In this document: positions 1 to 8,695 of the stretch, in pieces
How the letters are laid out: every line of letters starts with the position of its first letter
How positions within the stretch are numbered: position 1 is the first letter of the stretch
NCBI GenBank assembly: GCA_963666865.1
Contig: OY763072.1
Span: 1,488,001 to 1,552,000, forward strand
Direction of reading: 5' to 3'
DNA: 64,000 bases
Origin: Bin87 sp963666865
Lineage (GTDB): Bacteria; Chloroflexota; Dehalococcoidia; Lucifugimonadales; UBA3495
Notes under the pieces: model-generated
Told to the model about the DNA's origin: nothing
Databases searched by the model: none
Seen by the model: only the letters and a program-made list of their open reading frames with translations
Position numbers and translations under genes: made by a program

Positions 1-2
1 GG

Positions 3-257
3 GACCCCGAAGGCTCCTACATCAGCTATGACCCGCTGGTCGAGCCCCTGGTGGCCACGGCGGTGTCGTCCACCAGCCCGGAAGCCCAGGAGGAGAACTA
101 CTACCAGGCTCTCCGCCAGGCCCACGAGGGCCACTGGGACTTCGCTCCCGGTTACCTGGACGCTCCCTACGCCATCAGCGCCCGCATCGACGACTGGCGG
201 CCGCGGCCTCTACGCCCGTCCCCCAGCGCGCTATGGACGGTCCGTTGGTCCCAGTAA
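3..257 (+). CDS. C-terminal fragment, probable ABC transporter substrate-binding protein (family 5)
   Basis: An open frame enters from the left edge and ends at a TAG at 255-257, so only the last 84 codons are seen. The tail (GHWDFAPGYLDAPYAISARI, then a W-x-P-rich stretch ending in ALWTVRW) resembles the end of peptide/nickel-type extracellular binding proteins, where a compact domain closes with an aromatic- and proline-rich strand. Such proteins bind a peptide or small cationic ligand outside the membrane and deliver it to an ABC permease. The resemblance is from memory of the family and rests on a short segment. No lipobox or ligand-binding core is visible because the 5' part lies outside the window. 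Confidence 0.45.
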   Translation, partial: DPEGSYISYDPLVEPLVATAVSSTSPEAQEENYYQALRQAHEGHWDFAPGYLDAPYAISARIDDWRPRPLRPSPSALWTVRWSQ

Positions 258-286
258 TCCATCCCTGACGAGTACCGCGTTATCCT

Positions 287-314
287 GTAGGGGCGACCGG
301 CCGGTCGCCCCTAC
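287..314. repeat. 28-bp perfect palindrome, GTAGGGGCGACCGG family
   Basis: The half-site GTAGGGGCGACCGG is followed directly by its reverse complement. The same sequence recurs inside a gene at 28848-28875. A sister family with the centre AATAATTATT lies at 41457, 43898, 57042 and 63004. The copy sits 30 bp after the stop of the first gene and would form a long hairpin on either strand. Confidence 0.9.
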
Positions 315-351
315 GTTTCTTTGAAAATGCAGTACAATTGTTGCCGATTTC

Positions 352-380
352 CTGGATTCCCGCTTTCGCGGGAATGACGG
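352..380. repeat. REP-like repeat (CTGGATTCCCGC...GCGGGAATGACGG)
   Basis: Inverted repeat with arms ATTCCCGC and GCGGGAAT around a TTTC centre. It is one of at least eight copies of an ATTCCGGC-type REP element in the window (8546, 31664, 31737, 46017, 51355, 58189, 63984). It lies between the first gene and the flavin monooxygenase, upstream of that gene's ribosome binding site. Confidence 0.85.
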
Positions 381-406
381 GGCGACTTTGTAAAGGACGG
401 GCAATC

Positions 407-1561
407 ATGTTCAAGAGTTTTAGCGCATCCTACGCCGGCCACGTGGTGGACGATGACCTGGGCCTGGAGGGCACGCCGGCCAACGACCGCTGGTATTCCA
501 ACGAACGGCTGGCCGAGGCTTTCGACTGGGCGCTGGACATCTCCCAGCACCTGGAAGCCAACGGCTACGATGAGTTCTGGATGGCTGAGCACCACTTCCA
601 GCCCGAGGGCTACGAGTGCATCCCCAACCTGATCATGCTGGGGCTGTACCTGGCCTGCAACACCCAGCGGCTCAAGTACGGCTGCGGCTTCAACATCACC
701 CCCATGTGGCATCCTCTGCGGCTGGCCGAGGACTTCGCCATGGCCGACATCCTCTCCGGCGGGCGCATCATCTTCGGCGTGGGACGCGGCTACCACTCCC
801 GCGAGGTCGAGACCTTCGGCTCCCCAATGTTCGACGGCGACGCCAACCGCGAGCTGTTCGAGGAGCAGGTGGAAGTCATGGTCAAGGCTTTCAACGAGGA
901 AGCCTTCTCCCATGAGGGCAAGCACTACCAGATACCGGCTCGCGTGCCCTACCGGGGCTACACCCTGGAAAAGCTGAGCCTGGTGCCCCGACCGTTGCAG
1001 AATCCCGTGGAGATCTGGCAGCCCCTGGTTTCCGGCAACCCCAAGGGCGTTGACTTCATGGCCCGCATGGGCATCAAGGCCATGGTGGCCAACACGCCGG
1101 AACCGGCCCGACACGAGCGGCTGACCATGTATCAGCAGGCCGCCGCCAGCCACGGCCGGGAACTGGCGCTGGGCGAGGACATCGCTTTCGGCTACCGCTT
1201 CTTCATCGGCAAAAACAAGGAGGAGGCCATCAAGGAGGCCAAGCCCTACTTCGAGGAGGCCATGAAGTTCGCCGCCCCGCTGGGCCTGATGCGCCTGGAA
1301 CCGGAGCAGATTGACGCGGTGGCCAACCCGTCCCTGCGCCGCGGCGTGGAACTGCCCACCCTGGAGGGCGCGGTGGAGAGCGGCGCGTGGCTGGCCGGCT
1401 CGCCTGATGACATAGTCAATGCCCTCAAGGAAGACGAGGCTCGCTACCCCGGCGTAGAGCGCATCAATCTGGGCTCAGTGATGGGAATGCCCCGCGAAGT
1501 GTTCAAGGAACAGCTTTCCCGCTTCGCCCAGGACGTCATGCCGGCATTCAACGGCGGCTGA
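407..1561 (+). CDS. LLM-class (luciferase-like) flavin-dependent monooxygenase
   Basis: A 384-residue TIM-barrel flavin monooxygenase of the bacterial luciferase family. Such enzymes use reduced FMN (or F420) and oxygen to oxidise organic substrates in the cytoplasm; the substrate cannot be read from sequence. Family features are the early DEFWMAEHHF segment, the conserved HPLRLAEDFAMADILSGGR helix and GVGRGYHSREVETFG at about residues 125-140. A longer frame starts at 338, but its extra 23 residues are translated REP sequence. The ATG at 407 follows AAGGACGG, so I chose it. The gene stands alone between repeats. Multiple paralogues of this family are typical of SAR202-type Chloroflexota, which fits the organism guess but does not prove it. 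Confidence 0.9.
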   Translation: MFKSFSASYAGHVVDDDLGLEGTPANDRWYSNERLAEAFDWALDISQHLEANGYDEFWMAEHHFQPEGYECIPNLIMLGLYLACNTQRLKYGCGFNITPMWHPLRLAEDFAMADILSGGRIIFGVGRGYHSREVETFGSPMFDGDANRELFEEQVEVMVKAFNEEAFSHEGKHYQIPARVPYRGYTLEKLSLVPRPLQNPVEIWQPLVSGNPKGVDFMARMGIKAMVANTPEPARHERLTMYQQAAASHGRELALGEDIAFGYRFFIGKNKEEAIKEAKPYFEEAMKFAAPLGLMRLEPEQIDAVANPSLRRGVELPTLEGAVESGAWLAGSPDDIVNALKEDEARYPGVERINLGSVMGMPREVFKEQLSRFAQDVMPAFNGG

Positions 1562-1563
1562 CC

Positions 1564-1669
1564 GAGATCGTCAGAAGCAGTATTCACCGGATTTGGCGGA
1601 TTTTCGGGATTACGTTCATCCAATCTTGCCAATCCTTTAAATCTTGAAAATCCTGCTTCTGACGATCTC
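1564..1669. repeat. MITE-like element with 17-bp perfect inverted ends
   Basis: GAGATCGTCAGAAGCAG at 1564-1580 is exactly matched by its reverse complement at 1653-1669, with 72 bp between. The interior has the wording 'cggattttcgggatt...ccaatcctttaaatcttgaaaatcctg', a style of AT-richer repeat seen in many environmental genomes. It fills most of the gap between the monooxygenase and purA. No coding capacity. It could be a mobile miniature element or a transcript-stabilising hairpin. Confidence 0.75.
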
Positions 1670-1846
1670 CCGGAAGCGGATATGCCTGATGGGCTAAATG
1701 TTTCTGTCGCCTGGTATTGGTTTCTGATATACTTGCTCGGCAACCGCATCGTCGCCGAACGCACGACTAAGGACACGTGCCGCCGCAGGCCCCGGTCTGT
1801 GGGGGCGATTTTCTGGTTAGTTTCTGAGGATTTGGAGCAAAGCACA

Positions 1847-3136
1847 ATGCCGGCTTACGCCGTAATCGGGGGACAATGGGGTGACGAGGGCAAGGGCAAG
1901 GTAATCGACTACCTCGCCGGACAATCCGATTGCGTGGTGCGTTACGCCGGCGGAAACAACGCCGGGCATACGATAGTCAACGAACGCGGCGAGTTCCAAC
2001 TTCACCTGGTCCCATCGGGCATCTGCTGGCCGGGCGTCACGGGCATCATCGGCAACGGCGTGGTGGTCAACCCCGACGTGCTGCTGGGGGAGATTTCGGG
2101 CCTGGAGGAGCGGGGTATCGACACGAGCCGGCTCTTTGTCAGCGACCGCGCCCACGTCATCATGCCCTACCACATCCTGCTGGATGAGTTGCAGGAGCAG
2201 GCCCGGGGCAGCGGCGCCATCGGCACCACCGGGCAGGGTATCGGCCCGGCTTACGTTGACAAAGTCTCTCGTGACGGCATCCGGATGGACGACCTGCTGA
2301 ATACCACGGAGCAGCTGCCCGACCGTGTGCTGACCGCCGTAGAGATGAAAAACCGGGTGATTACCGGAGTGTACGGCGGCGAGCCGGTTGACGCCGACGA
2401 GATGCTGGAGCTTTGCCGCCAGTGGGGCGAGCAGTTGCGGACGATGGTCCGTCCCACCGAACAAATGGTGCAGGACCTTCTGGATCAGGGCCAGCGGGTG
2501 TTGCTGGAAGGCGCCCAGGGAACCCTCCTGGACGTTGACCACGGCTCGTATCCTTACGTTACGTCATCGTCCCCGTCCATCGGCGGCGCCATCACCGGAT
2601 TGGGAATCAACCCGCAGTCCCTTGAAGGCGTGGTCGGCGTGTTCAAGGCCTATTCCACCCGCGTCGGCGGCGGCCCAATGCCAACGGAGATGCACGGCCA
2701 GGCCGGTGAGGACCTGCGCGAGAAGGCCCACGAGTACGGCACCACCACCGGACGTGCCCGGCGCATCGGCTGGTTCGACGCGGTGGCCGCCCGTTACAGC
2801 AACCGGATTAACGGCTTCACCGGTATGGTTTTGACCCGCCTGGACATCCTGGACGGCATGGACGACGTGAAAATCTGCGTGGGCTACCGGGTGGACGGCA
2901 AAGACCTGGACCGTTTCCCGGCCAACACCGGTACGCTGGAGCGCTGTGAGCCCATCTACGAAAAGATGCCCGGCTGGCAGGAACCCACCGCCAGCGCCAC
3001 CCGACCCGAGCAGTTGCCGGCCAACGCGCTCGCCTATGTACGCCGCATCGAGGCGTTGGTGGGCTGCGAGGCTCAGATCATTTCCACCGGCCCCAGCCGG
3101 GACGAAACCATCGCGATTGACCAAATAATTCACTAG
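1847..3136 (+). CDS. purA: Adenylosuccinate synthetase
   Basis: Catalyses GTP-dependent joining of IMP and aspartate to adenylosuccinate, the first committed step from IMP to AMP, in the cytoplasm. The protein is 429 residues, the normal family length. It has the N-terminal GGQWGDEGKGK phosphate-binding loop, the catalytic His in GNNAGHT, the IMP-contact segment IGTTGQGIGPAY, and TTTGRARRIGW near residue 300. The frame is open 55 codons further upstream, but the conserved start MPAYAVIGGQWGDEG fixes the ATG at 1847. The ribosome site is weak (TTGGAGC). The downstream gene is unrelated, so it is probably monocistronic. Confidence 0.98.
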   Translation: MPAYAVIGGQWGDEGKGKVIDYLAGQSDCVVRYAGGNNAGHTIVNERGEFQLHLVPSGICWPGVTGIIGNGVVVNPDVLLGEISGLEERGIDTSRLFVSDRAHVIMPYHILLDELQEQARGSGAIGTTGQGIGPAYVDKVSRDGIRMDDLLNTTEQLPDRVLTAVEMKNRVITGVYGGEPVDADEMLELCRQWGEQLRTMVRPTEQMVQDLLDQGQRVLLEGAQGTLLDVDHGSYPYVTSSSPSIGGAITGLGINPQSLEGVVGVFKAYSTRVGGGPMPTEMHGQAGEDLREKAHEYGTTTGRARRIGWFDAVAARYSNRINGFTGMVLTRLDILDGMDDVKICVGYRVDGKDLDRFPANTGTLERCEPIYEKMPGWQEPTASATRPEQLPANALAYVRRIEALVGCEAQIISTGPSRDETIAIDQIIH

Positions 3137-3229
3137 CCGGCCAAAGGGCCGCGTAATAACATCATGGAGTAGTTCCGTTGACGAAAAACGCCAACGTACC
3201 ATATCACGAACTACTGAAAGGAGAACGTC

Positions 3230-3691
3230 ATGGCCACAACCGACGCTCAGGCTCCTGGAGGAGCCGCGCAGGACACGTCCCTGTTCGGACGGCTGTTCCT
3301 GCGTTACACTGAAGAGTTTTACCTGCTGTTCAGACTCATCTTCGCATTTCTCGTGTCACTCCACGGAGCGCAAAAAGCTTTCCAAATGTGGGGCTTCCCG
3401 CCCCCTGGCACTGAAGGCGGTCCGCCTGGCATTGTTTACATTGCCGGCTGGATCGAGTTCATCGTTTCGCTGCTCATCGGGTTTGGCGTGCTGACCCGAC
3501 TGGGCGCCGGAGCGCTGTGCGTCACCATGGTGATTGCATACTTCATGATGCACGCTGGCAATGGCTGGCCTTTCCAACAGGGAGGCGGCGAAGTCGCCAT
3601 CCTGTATTTCGCCGTTGCCGGTATCATCGGCATTATGGGCAGCCGCAAATACGGCCTGGAACGCCTGATCCTCAAGAAGGAACTTCTGTAA
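3230..3691 (+). CDS. DoxX family membrane protein
   Basis: A 153-residue integral membrane protein with four predicted helices: about 35-55 (LIFAFLVSLHGAQKAF), 73-92, 98-116 and 125-142. The HGAQKAFQMWG motif in the first helix and the GFGVLTRLGA turn between helices 2 and 3 are typical of DoxX/DoxD-like proteins. The family includes the small subunit of archaeal thiosulfate:quinone oxidoreductase and mycobacterial redox-stress complexes, but most members have no assigned function. A strong GAAAGGAG ribosome site precedes the ATG. It is separated from the next small gene by a tandem CCACA tract and a GC hairpin. Confidence 0.88.
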   Translation: MATTDAQAPGGAAQDTSLFGRLFLRYTEEFYLLFRLIFAFLVSLHGAQKAFQMWGFPPPGTEGGPPGIVYIAGWIEFIVSLLIGFGVLTRLGAGALCVTMVIAYFMMHAGNGWPFQQGGGEVAILYFAVAGIIGIMGSRKYGLERLILKKELL

Positions 3692-3705
3692 TCGAAACCA
3701 CCTAA

Positions 3706-3758
3706 CCACACCACACCACACCACACCACCGCCCGGCGCCGCGCCCGCGACGCCGGGC
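3706..3758. repeat. CCACA tandem repeat followed by GC-rich hairpin
   Basis: Four and a half copies of the 5-mer CCACA (3706-3729) are followed by an inverted repeat GCCCGGCG (3731-3738) / CGCCGGGC (3751-3758) with a 12-base loop. The hairpin lies after the DoxX gene and could terminate or protect its transcript, but there is no T-run after it. Confidence 0.6.
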
Positions 3759-3772
3759 AAAGAGTACGTGTC

Positions 3773-4003
3773 ATGCAACAGCAAGCGGCAAGATTCGGTA
3801 TCTATTACAACTCCGCTCAGAACCAGGTGGTCCGCATCAACTCGCCATACTGGTTCCCGCCCGAACCGGAGTGGCAGAAGGTTACGGATGAGGTCAACGC
3901 CACTCTGCTCGACCTGCGCCGGATGGTGCGGGAGCAGGGCATCTCCTCCGATCCCGACGGGGTGACCTGGACCACGCTGCCGCTGCTGGACGAAGACGCC
4001 TAG
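3773..4003 (+). CDS. Small hypothetical protein (76 aa)
   Basis: A 76-residue soluble protein beginning MQQQAARFGIYYNSAQ, with a tryptophan/proline-rich centre (YWFPPEPEWQKV) and an acidic end. I do not recognise it. Codon use matches its neighbours and the stop is only 6 bases before the next ATG, so it is probably co-transcribed with the four-helix membrane protein at 4010 and the Hen1 gene after it. No signal peptide or metal motif is visible. Confidence 0.6.
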   Translation: MQQQAARFGIYYNSAQNQVVRINSPYWFPPEPEWQKVTDEVNATLLDLRRMVREQGISSDPDGVTWTTLPLLDEDA

Positions 4004-4009
4004 ATTTTC

Positions 4010-4549
4010 ATGACGCCGGAAGAGCCGGGCCAGCAGATACCGGAACCGGCGGCAGCAGAATGGGATTACGCCCGCCCGCCCGGTTGGAGCGGGCGGATGA
4101 TGGCGACCAACCCGGAGCAGGCCCGGCGCTGGATGCGCTGGGCCTGGCTGGGCGGGTTGGCGTGGTGGGTCTGGACCATGGTGGTGCTGATGGTCTGGAT
4201 CTCCGCGCCGGTCCTGGCCGAATCAGAAGCGGAAGGCGCCGCTCCGGCGATCCCGCCCGCCAAACTGCTGATCTACTACGGCATCGAGGGTTTTGCCATC
4301 GCGCTGCTGGCGTTGGGAGTGATGCGTGGGTGGCGGCCAACGGCGGTTCTACTTGCCGTCGGCTTCGTCGTTTCCCGCATCACGCTCATCATGCTGGGTC
4401 TCATCACCCTCGAGGGTTTCCGCGACGTGATCTGGCTGGCAATATACGGGCTGCTGCTGTTTGCCTTCGTGCGCGGAGTGCAGGGCGCGTTCAGCTACCA
4501 CTGGTTCACCCACCCGCCCGAGCCTGGGCACCGTCAGACTACCGACTGA
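4010..4549 (+). CDS. Hypothetical membrane protein, about four helices
   Basis: 179 residues with a proline-rich hydrophilic N-terminus and predicted helices at about 44-67 (WAWLGGLAWWVWTMVVLMVW), 88-107, 112-134 and 142-160. No enzymatic motif is seen and I cannot name a family. It follows the 76-aa gene by 6 bases and ends 6 bases before the Hen1 start, so the three are likely one transcript with the RNA-repair pair. A membrane protein has no known role in Hen1/Pnkp repair, so the association may be only positional. Confidence 0.7.
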   Translation: MTPEEPGQQIPEPAAAEWDYARPPGWSGRMMATNPEQARRWMRWAWLGGLAWWVWTMVVLMVWISAPVLAESEAEGAAPAIPPAKLLIYYGIEGFAIALLALGVMRGWRPTAVLLAVGFVVSRITLIMLGLITLEGFRDVIWLAIYGLLLFAFVRGVQGAFSYHWFTHPPEPGHRQTTD

Positions 4550-4555
4550 ATCATC

Positions 4556-5956
4556 ATGCTGCTCACCATCACCACCACGCACAACCCTGCTACGGACCTC
4601 GGCTATCTGCTGCACAAAAACCCCGGCCGGTTGCAGTCCTTCCCCCTTACCTTTGGCCGGGCCGACGTTTTTTATCCCGAGGCGGAGCCGGACCGATGCA
4701 CCGCCGCGCTGCTTTTGGATATCGACCCGGTGGGCCTAGTGCGGCCCAGGGCCGGCGCTCCCGACTCGGCCGGCTGGCTCCAACAGTATGTGAACGACCG
4801 CCCTTATGTGGCGTCGTCCCACCTGAGCGTGGCCATCGCCTCCATATTCGGCAGCGCGCTGGCCGGCCGGAGCCGGGAGCGCCCCAAGCTGACGGAGCAG
4901 GCCATTCCGCTGGAAGCCCGATTGCCCACCCTGCCGTCGCGGGAGGGAGCCGGTCTCATCCGCCGGTTATTCGAGCCGCTGGGCTACGGCCTGGATATTC
5001 AGGATCATCCGTTGGACCCGGACTTCCCCGAATGGGGCGATAGCCCCTACTTCAGCGTAACTCTGAAAACCTGCGCCAGATTACAGGATCTGCTGGCGCA
5101 CCTTTACGTGCTGCTGCCGGTGTTGGACGACAACAAGCACTATTGGGTGGGCGACGACGAGGTGGACAAGCTGCTGCGCTTCGGCGCGGGTTGGCTGGGC
5201 GACCATCCTCACCAGGAACTGATCTCCGGCCGCTACCTCAAGCACCAGCGCGGCCTGGTGCGCCAGGCGTTGGCGCAACTGCTGGACGCCGGCCGGTCCG
5301 ACCCGGACGAAACCGCCCAACGACATGAGCAGGGAGAAGCGCGCCTCGAAGCTCCGCTCCGGTTGGGCGAGCAACGGATGCAGGCCGTATTGGACGTGCT
5401 GCGGGAGCTTGGCGCGGCGCGGGTGCTGGACCTGGGTTGCGGCGAGGGCCGGCTGATCGGCGAAATGCTCCGGGAGACCGCCATACGTTCCATCACCGGC
5501 CTTGACGTTTCCCATCGCGCCCTGGAATTGGCAAGCCAACGCCTGCGCCTGGATACGCTGCCCGCCGCGCAGCGGGAGCGGGTCACCCTGCTCCACGGAT
5601 CCCTGACCTACCGGGATCAACGCCTGGCCGGCCATGACGCCGCCGTCGCCATGGAGGTGATCGAGCACATTGACCCGCCGCGTTTGGGGGCCTTCGAGGA
5701 AGCCATATTCAGCGCCGCCCGGCCCGGCGCGGTACTTATCACCACGCCCAACGCGGAGTACAACGCGCTCTTTCCCGGCCTTTTCCCCGGCGCTTTCCGG
5801 CATCAGGACCATCGTTTTGAGTGGACGCGGGGAGAGTTCCAAAACTGGGCGCATGAAGTGGCAGAACGTCGGGGCTACGACGTGCGTTTCCAAAACATCG
5901 GCCCCGGGGACGCCGCCCTGGGCGCGCCGACACAGATGGGGGTCTTCACCAGATGA
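4556..5956 (+). CDS. hen1: Bacterial Hen1: 3'-terminal RNA ribose 2'-O-methyltransferase
   Basis: 466 residues. The N-terminal half (about 1-240) is the bacterial Hen1-specific domain, beginning MLLTITTTHNPATDLGYLLH as usual. The C-terminal half is a Rossmann methyltransferase with the SAM loop VLDLGCGEG at about 290. The Hen1 metal site is visible in MEVIEHID (about 366) and RHQDHRFEWTRGEF (about 414). The enzyme methylates the 2'-OH at the broken 3' end of a cleaved RNA so that, after Pnkp seals it, the RNA resists being cut again by the same ribotoxin. The stop overlaps the Pnkp start by ATGA, which implies translational coupling. All catalytic residues appear present. Confidence 0.95.
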   Translation: MLLTITTTHNPATDLGYLLHKNPGRLQSFPLTFGRADVFYPEAEPDRCTAALLLDIDPVGLVRPRAGAPDSAGWLQQYVNDRPYVASSHLSVAIASIFGSALAGRSRERPKLTEQAIPLEARLPTLPSREGAGLIRRLFEPLGYGLDIQDHPLDPDFPEWGDSPYFSVTLKTCARLQDLLAHLYVLLPVLDDNKHYWVGDDEVDKLLRFGAGWLGDHPHQELISGRYLKHQRGLVRQALAQLLDAGRSDPDETAQRHEQGEARLEAPLRLGEQRMQAVLDVLRELGAARVLDLGCGEGRLIGEMLRETAIRSITGLDVSHRALELASQRLRLDTLPAAQRERVTLLHGSLTYRDQRLAGHDAAVAMEVIEHIDPPRLGAFEEAIFSAARPGAVLITTPNAEYNALFPGLFPGAFRHQDHRFEWTRGEFQNWAHEVAERRGYDVRFQNIGPGDAALGAPTQMGVFTR

Positions 5957-8529
5957 ATCTGACCATCCCGGAGCTCTGCCTGGTGGCGCTGGTCGGCCCG
6001 TCGGGGTCGGGAAAGTCAACTTTCGCCGCCCGGCACTTCAAGTCCACCGAAGTGGTGTCCTCCGATGCCTGCCGGGCCATGGTGGCCGATGATGCCACCG
6101 ACCAGGCGGCGACGCCCGACGCCTTCGCTCTGCTGAACTTCATCGCCGACACCCGCCTGCGCGCCGGCCGGCTCACCGTCATCGACGCCACCAGCGTGCA
6201 GCCCCAAGCCCGCAAAGACCTGGTGCAACTGGCCCGGGACCACGATTGCTTCCCCGTTGCCATCGTGCTGAACCTGCCCACCGCAGTCTGCCTGGCACGC
6301 AACCGGGAGCGACCCGACCGCCAGTTCGGTTCCGGCGTGGTGCGCCGCCAGACGGAGCAACTGCGTCGATCCTTACGCGGCCTGAGACGCGAGGGCTTCC
6401 GTTACGTGTACGTGCTCAACTCGCCCGAAGAGGTTGACGCGGTCACCATAGAACGGACGCTGTCGTGGACCGACCGCCGGCACGAGACCGGGCCTTTCGA
6501 CGTGATCGGCGACGTGCACGGATGCTATGACGAATTGGTTGCCCTGCTGCAACGCCTGGGCTACCAGTGGGCATCTCCGGCTGGCAACGATAACGGCGGG
6601 TATGGTTATTCCGTCAGCCACCCGGCGGGACGCAAGGCCGTCTTCGTCGGCGATCTGGTGGACCGTGGCACCGGCGTAGTCAACGTGCTGAAACTGGTCA
6701 TGTCCATGGTGGCCGACGGTTTCGCCCTGTCCGTGGCCGGCAACCACGAGTCCAAGCTCGTCCGCAAGCTCAAGGGCCGCAACGTGCAGGTGTCCCACGG
6801 GCTGGCGGAATCGCTGGAGCAGTTGGATGCGGAATCGCCGGATTTCCGACGGCAGGCCACCGAGTTCCTCGACGGACTGATCAGCCACTATGTTCTCGAT
6901 GGCGGCGGCCTGGTCGTAGCCCACGCCGGCATGAAAGAGGAGTACCAGGGCCGGGCCTCCGCGCGGGTGCGGGACTTCTGCCTGTACGGGGAAACCACCG
7001 GGGAAACGGACGAGTGGGGCCTGCCCGTCCGCGCCGACTGGGCCGCCAACTATCGTGGCAAAGCCTCGGTGGTCTATGGGCACACGCCGGTTACGGAACC
7101 CGCCTGGCTGAACCGAACCATCAACGTGGACACCGGGTGCGTCTTCGGCGGACGCCTCACCGCTCTGCGGTATCCCGAAAACGAATTGGTGTCGGTGCCG
7201 GCGGCGCGGGTTTATTACGAGCCGGCCCGGCCCCTGGGCGATACAGTCCCAATCGCGGAGCCGGCCGCTGCGGCAGAGACGCGAGCCGCCAATCTGCTCG
7301 ACATCGACGACGTGCTGGGCAAACGGGTGGTGGAGACACGGCTGCGCGGCAACATCACGGTACGAGAGGAGCACGCAACGGCGGCCCTGGAGGTGATGAG
7401 CCGTTTCGCCCTCGACCCTCGCTGGCTGGTGTATCTGCCGCCCACGATCTCACCGTGCGAAACCTCCAAGCTCTCCGGCTTGCTGGAACATCCCGCTGAG
7501 GTATTCGATTACTACCGCAACAATGGGGTGTCCTCCGTCATCTGTGAGGAGAAACACATGGGTTCGCGGGCCGTTGTGGTGGTGGGCCGGGACACCACAG
7601 CCATCGAGAGACGATTCGGCATCGCCAGCGAGAATGTCGGCGTCTGCTACACCCGGACGGGACGCCAGTTTTTTGAAGATCCAACCCTGGAAAGGCAGTT
7701 TCTGGAGCGCGTCAGCAACGCTTTTGCGACATCCGGCCTCTGGGATGACTTGGATACCGATTGGGCGCTGCTGGACTGCGAACTGATGCCGTGGTCTTTG
7801 AAGGCCCGGGAACTGCTGCAAGAGCAGTACGCGGCGGTGGGCGCGGTGTCACGGATGGGCCTGGCGGCGGCGCAGCAGCTTTTGCGTCAGGCCGCGGCTC
7901 GCGGCATCGACGCCGGCGAAACCCTGGGCCGAGTGGACGAGCGGCTCCGCCTGGCCCATCATTACCGCGACGCCTACGCCCGGTACTGCTGGCCGGCGAC
8001 GTCGCTGGCCGATATTCAACTCGCGCCCTTCCACTTGTTGGCCAGCGAAGGAGCGGTCCATACCAACAAGAACCATCAGTGGCACTTGGACATGGCGGCT
8101 CGCCTGCGCCAGGCCGACGGCGAACTGTTTCGCGAAACGGGTCATAAGACGGTCAACCTCAATTCTCAGGACGAGGAGGACGCTATCCACTGGTGGGAAG
8201 ATTTGACCGCCGGCGGCGGCGAGGGAATGGTCGTCAAGCCCATCGAATTCATCGCCACCGGCCGGCGGGGTTTGGTGCAGCCGGCCATGAAGTGCCGAGG
8301 CAGCGAGTACCTGCGCATCATCTACGGCCCGGAGTACACCCGGCCGGACAACCTGGAACGGCTGTGCCATCGAGGTCTGTCCTCCAAACGGTCGCTGGCC
8401 CTGCGGGAGTTCGCGTTAGGCATCGAGGGCCTGCAACGGTTCGTTGACCGGGAGCCGCTCTACCGCGTGCATGAGTGCGCCTTCGCGGTGCTCGCCCTGG
8501 AGAGCGAGCCGGTTGACCCGCGCCTGTAA
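5953..8529 (+). CDS. pnkp: Polynucleotide kinase-phosphatase-ligase (bacterial Pnkp)
   Basis: 858 residues in three domains, matching the family length. The 5'-OH kinase has the P-loop GPSGSGKST at about 15-23. The metallophosphatase starts at about 180 (DVIGDVHGCYDE, then FVGDLVDRG and SVAGNHE) and removes 2',3'-cyclic or 3' phosphates. The ligase-like adenylyltransferase starts at about 480, with the nucleotidyl lysine in EEKHMGSRA near 533. Together with Hen1 it repairs RNAs, chiefly tRNAs, cleaved by ribotoxins. The four-base overlap with hen1 fits a two-protein complex made in fixed ratio. No domain is damaged. Confidence 0.96.
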   Translation: MNLTIPELCLVALVGPSGSGKSTFAARHFKSTEVVSSDACRAMVADDATDQAATPDAFALLNFIADTRLRAGRLTVIDATSVQPQARKDLVQLARDHDCFPVAIVLNLPTAVCLARNRERPDRQFGSGVVRRQTEQLRRSLRGLRREGFRYVYVLNSPEEVDAVTIERTLSWTDRRHETGPFDVIGDVHGCYDELVALLQRLGYQWASPAGNDNGGYGYSVSHPAGRKAVFVGDLVDRGTGVVNVLKLVMSMVADGFALSVAGNHESKLVRKLKGRNVQVSHGLAESLEQLDAESPDFRRQATEFLDGLISHYVLDGGGLVVAHAGMKEEYQGRASARVRDFCLYGETTGETDEWGLPVRADWAANYRGKASVVYGHTPVTEPAWLNRTINVDTGCVFGGRLTALRYPENELVSVPAARVYYEPARPLGDTVPIAEPAAAAETRAANLLDIDDVLGKRVVETRLRGNITVREEHATAALEVMSRFALDPRWLVYLPPTISPCETSKLSGLLEHPAEVFDYYRNNGVSSVICEEKHMGSRAVVVVGRDTTAIERRFGIASENVGVCYTRTGRQFFEDPTLERQFLERVSNAFATSGLWDDLDTDWALLDCELMPWSLKARELLQEQYAAVGAVSRMGLAAAQQLLRQAAARGIDAGETLGRVDERLRLAHHYRDAYARYCWPATSLADIQLAPFHLLASEGAVHTNKNHQWHLDMAARLRQADGELFRETGHKTVNLNSQDEEDAIHWWEDLTAGGGEGMVVKPIEFIATGRRGLVQPAMKCRGSEYLRIIYGPEYTRPDNLERLCHRGLSSKRSLALREFALGIEGLQRFVDREPLYRVHECAFAVLALESEPVDPRL

Positions 8530-8545
8530 GATCCCGGCTCCCTCT

Positions 8546-8573
8546 CGTCATTCCGGCAAAAGCCGGAATGACG
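8546..8573. repeat. REP-like palindrome after pnkp
   Basis: CGTCATTCCGGC, an AAAA centre and GCCGGAATGACG form a near-perfect hairpin 17 bases after the pnkp stop. It belongs to the ATTCCGGC REP family found throughout the window and may act as a transcript 3' end. Confidence 0.88.
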
Positions 8574-8695
8574 GAAAAGGGAAAACTGAAAGACCCTGAC
8601 GCCACTCAGCGGTTTATTGACGCTCGCCGGCCTCAATGTTAACCTGCGCCACGCCATCGGGTATGCCCGGGCAACTGCCAGCGGAGGGAACAAAA

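Noticed and set aside
311..1153. A 280-codon minus-strand frame opposite the flavin monooxygenase
   Set aside because: Antisense shadow of a well-supported gene; no family motif and no ribosome site.
4060..5043. A 327-codon plus-strand frame across the membrane protein and hen1
   Set aside because: Out-of-frame shadow, Arg/Pro/His-rich as GC-rich shadow frames are, with no motif.
6373..7374. A 333-codon minus-strand frame opposite pnkp
   Set aside because: Antisense of conserved phosphatase and ligase codons; no independent support.
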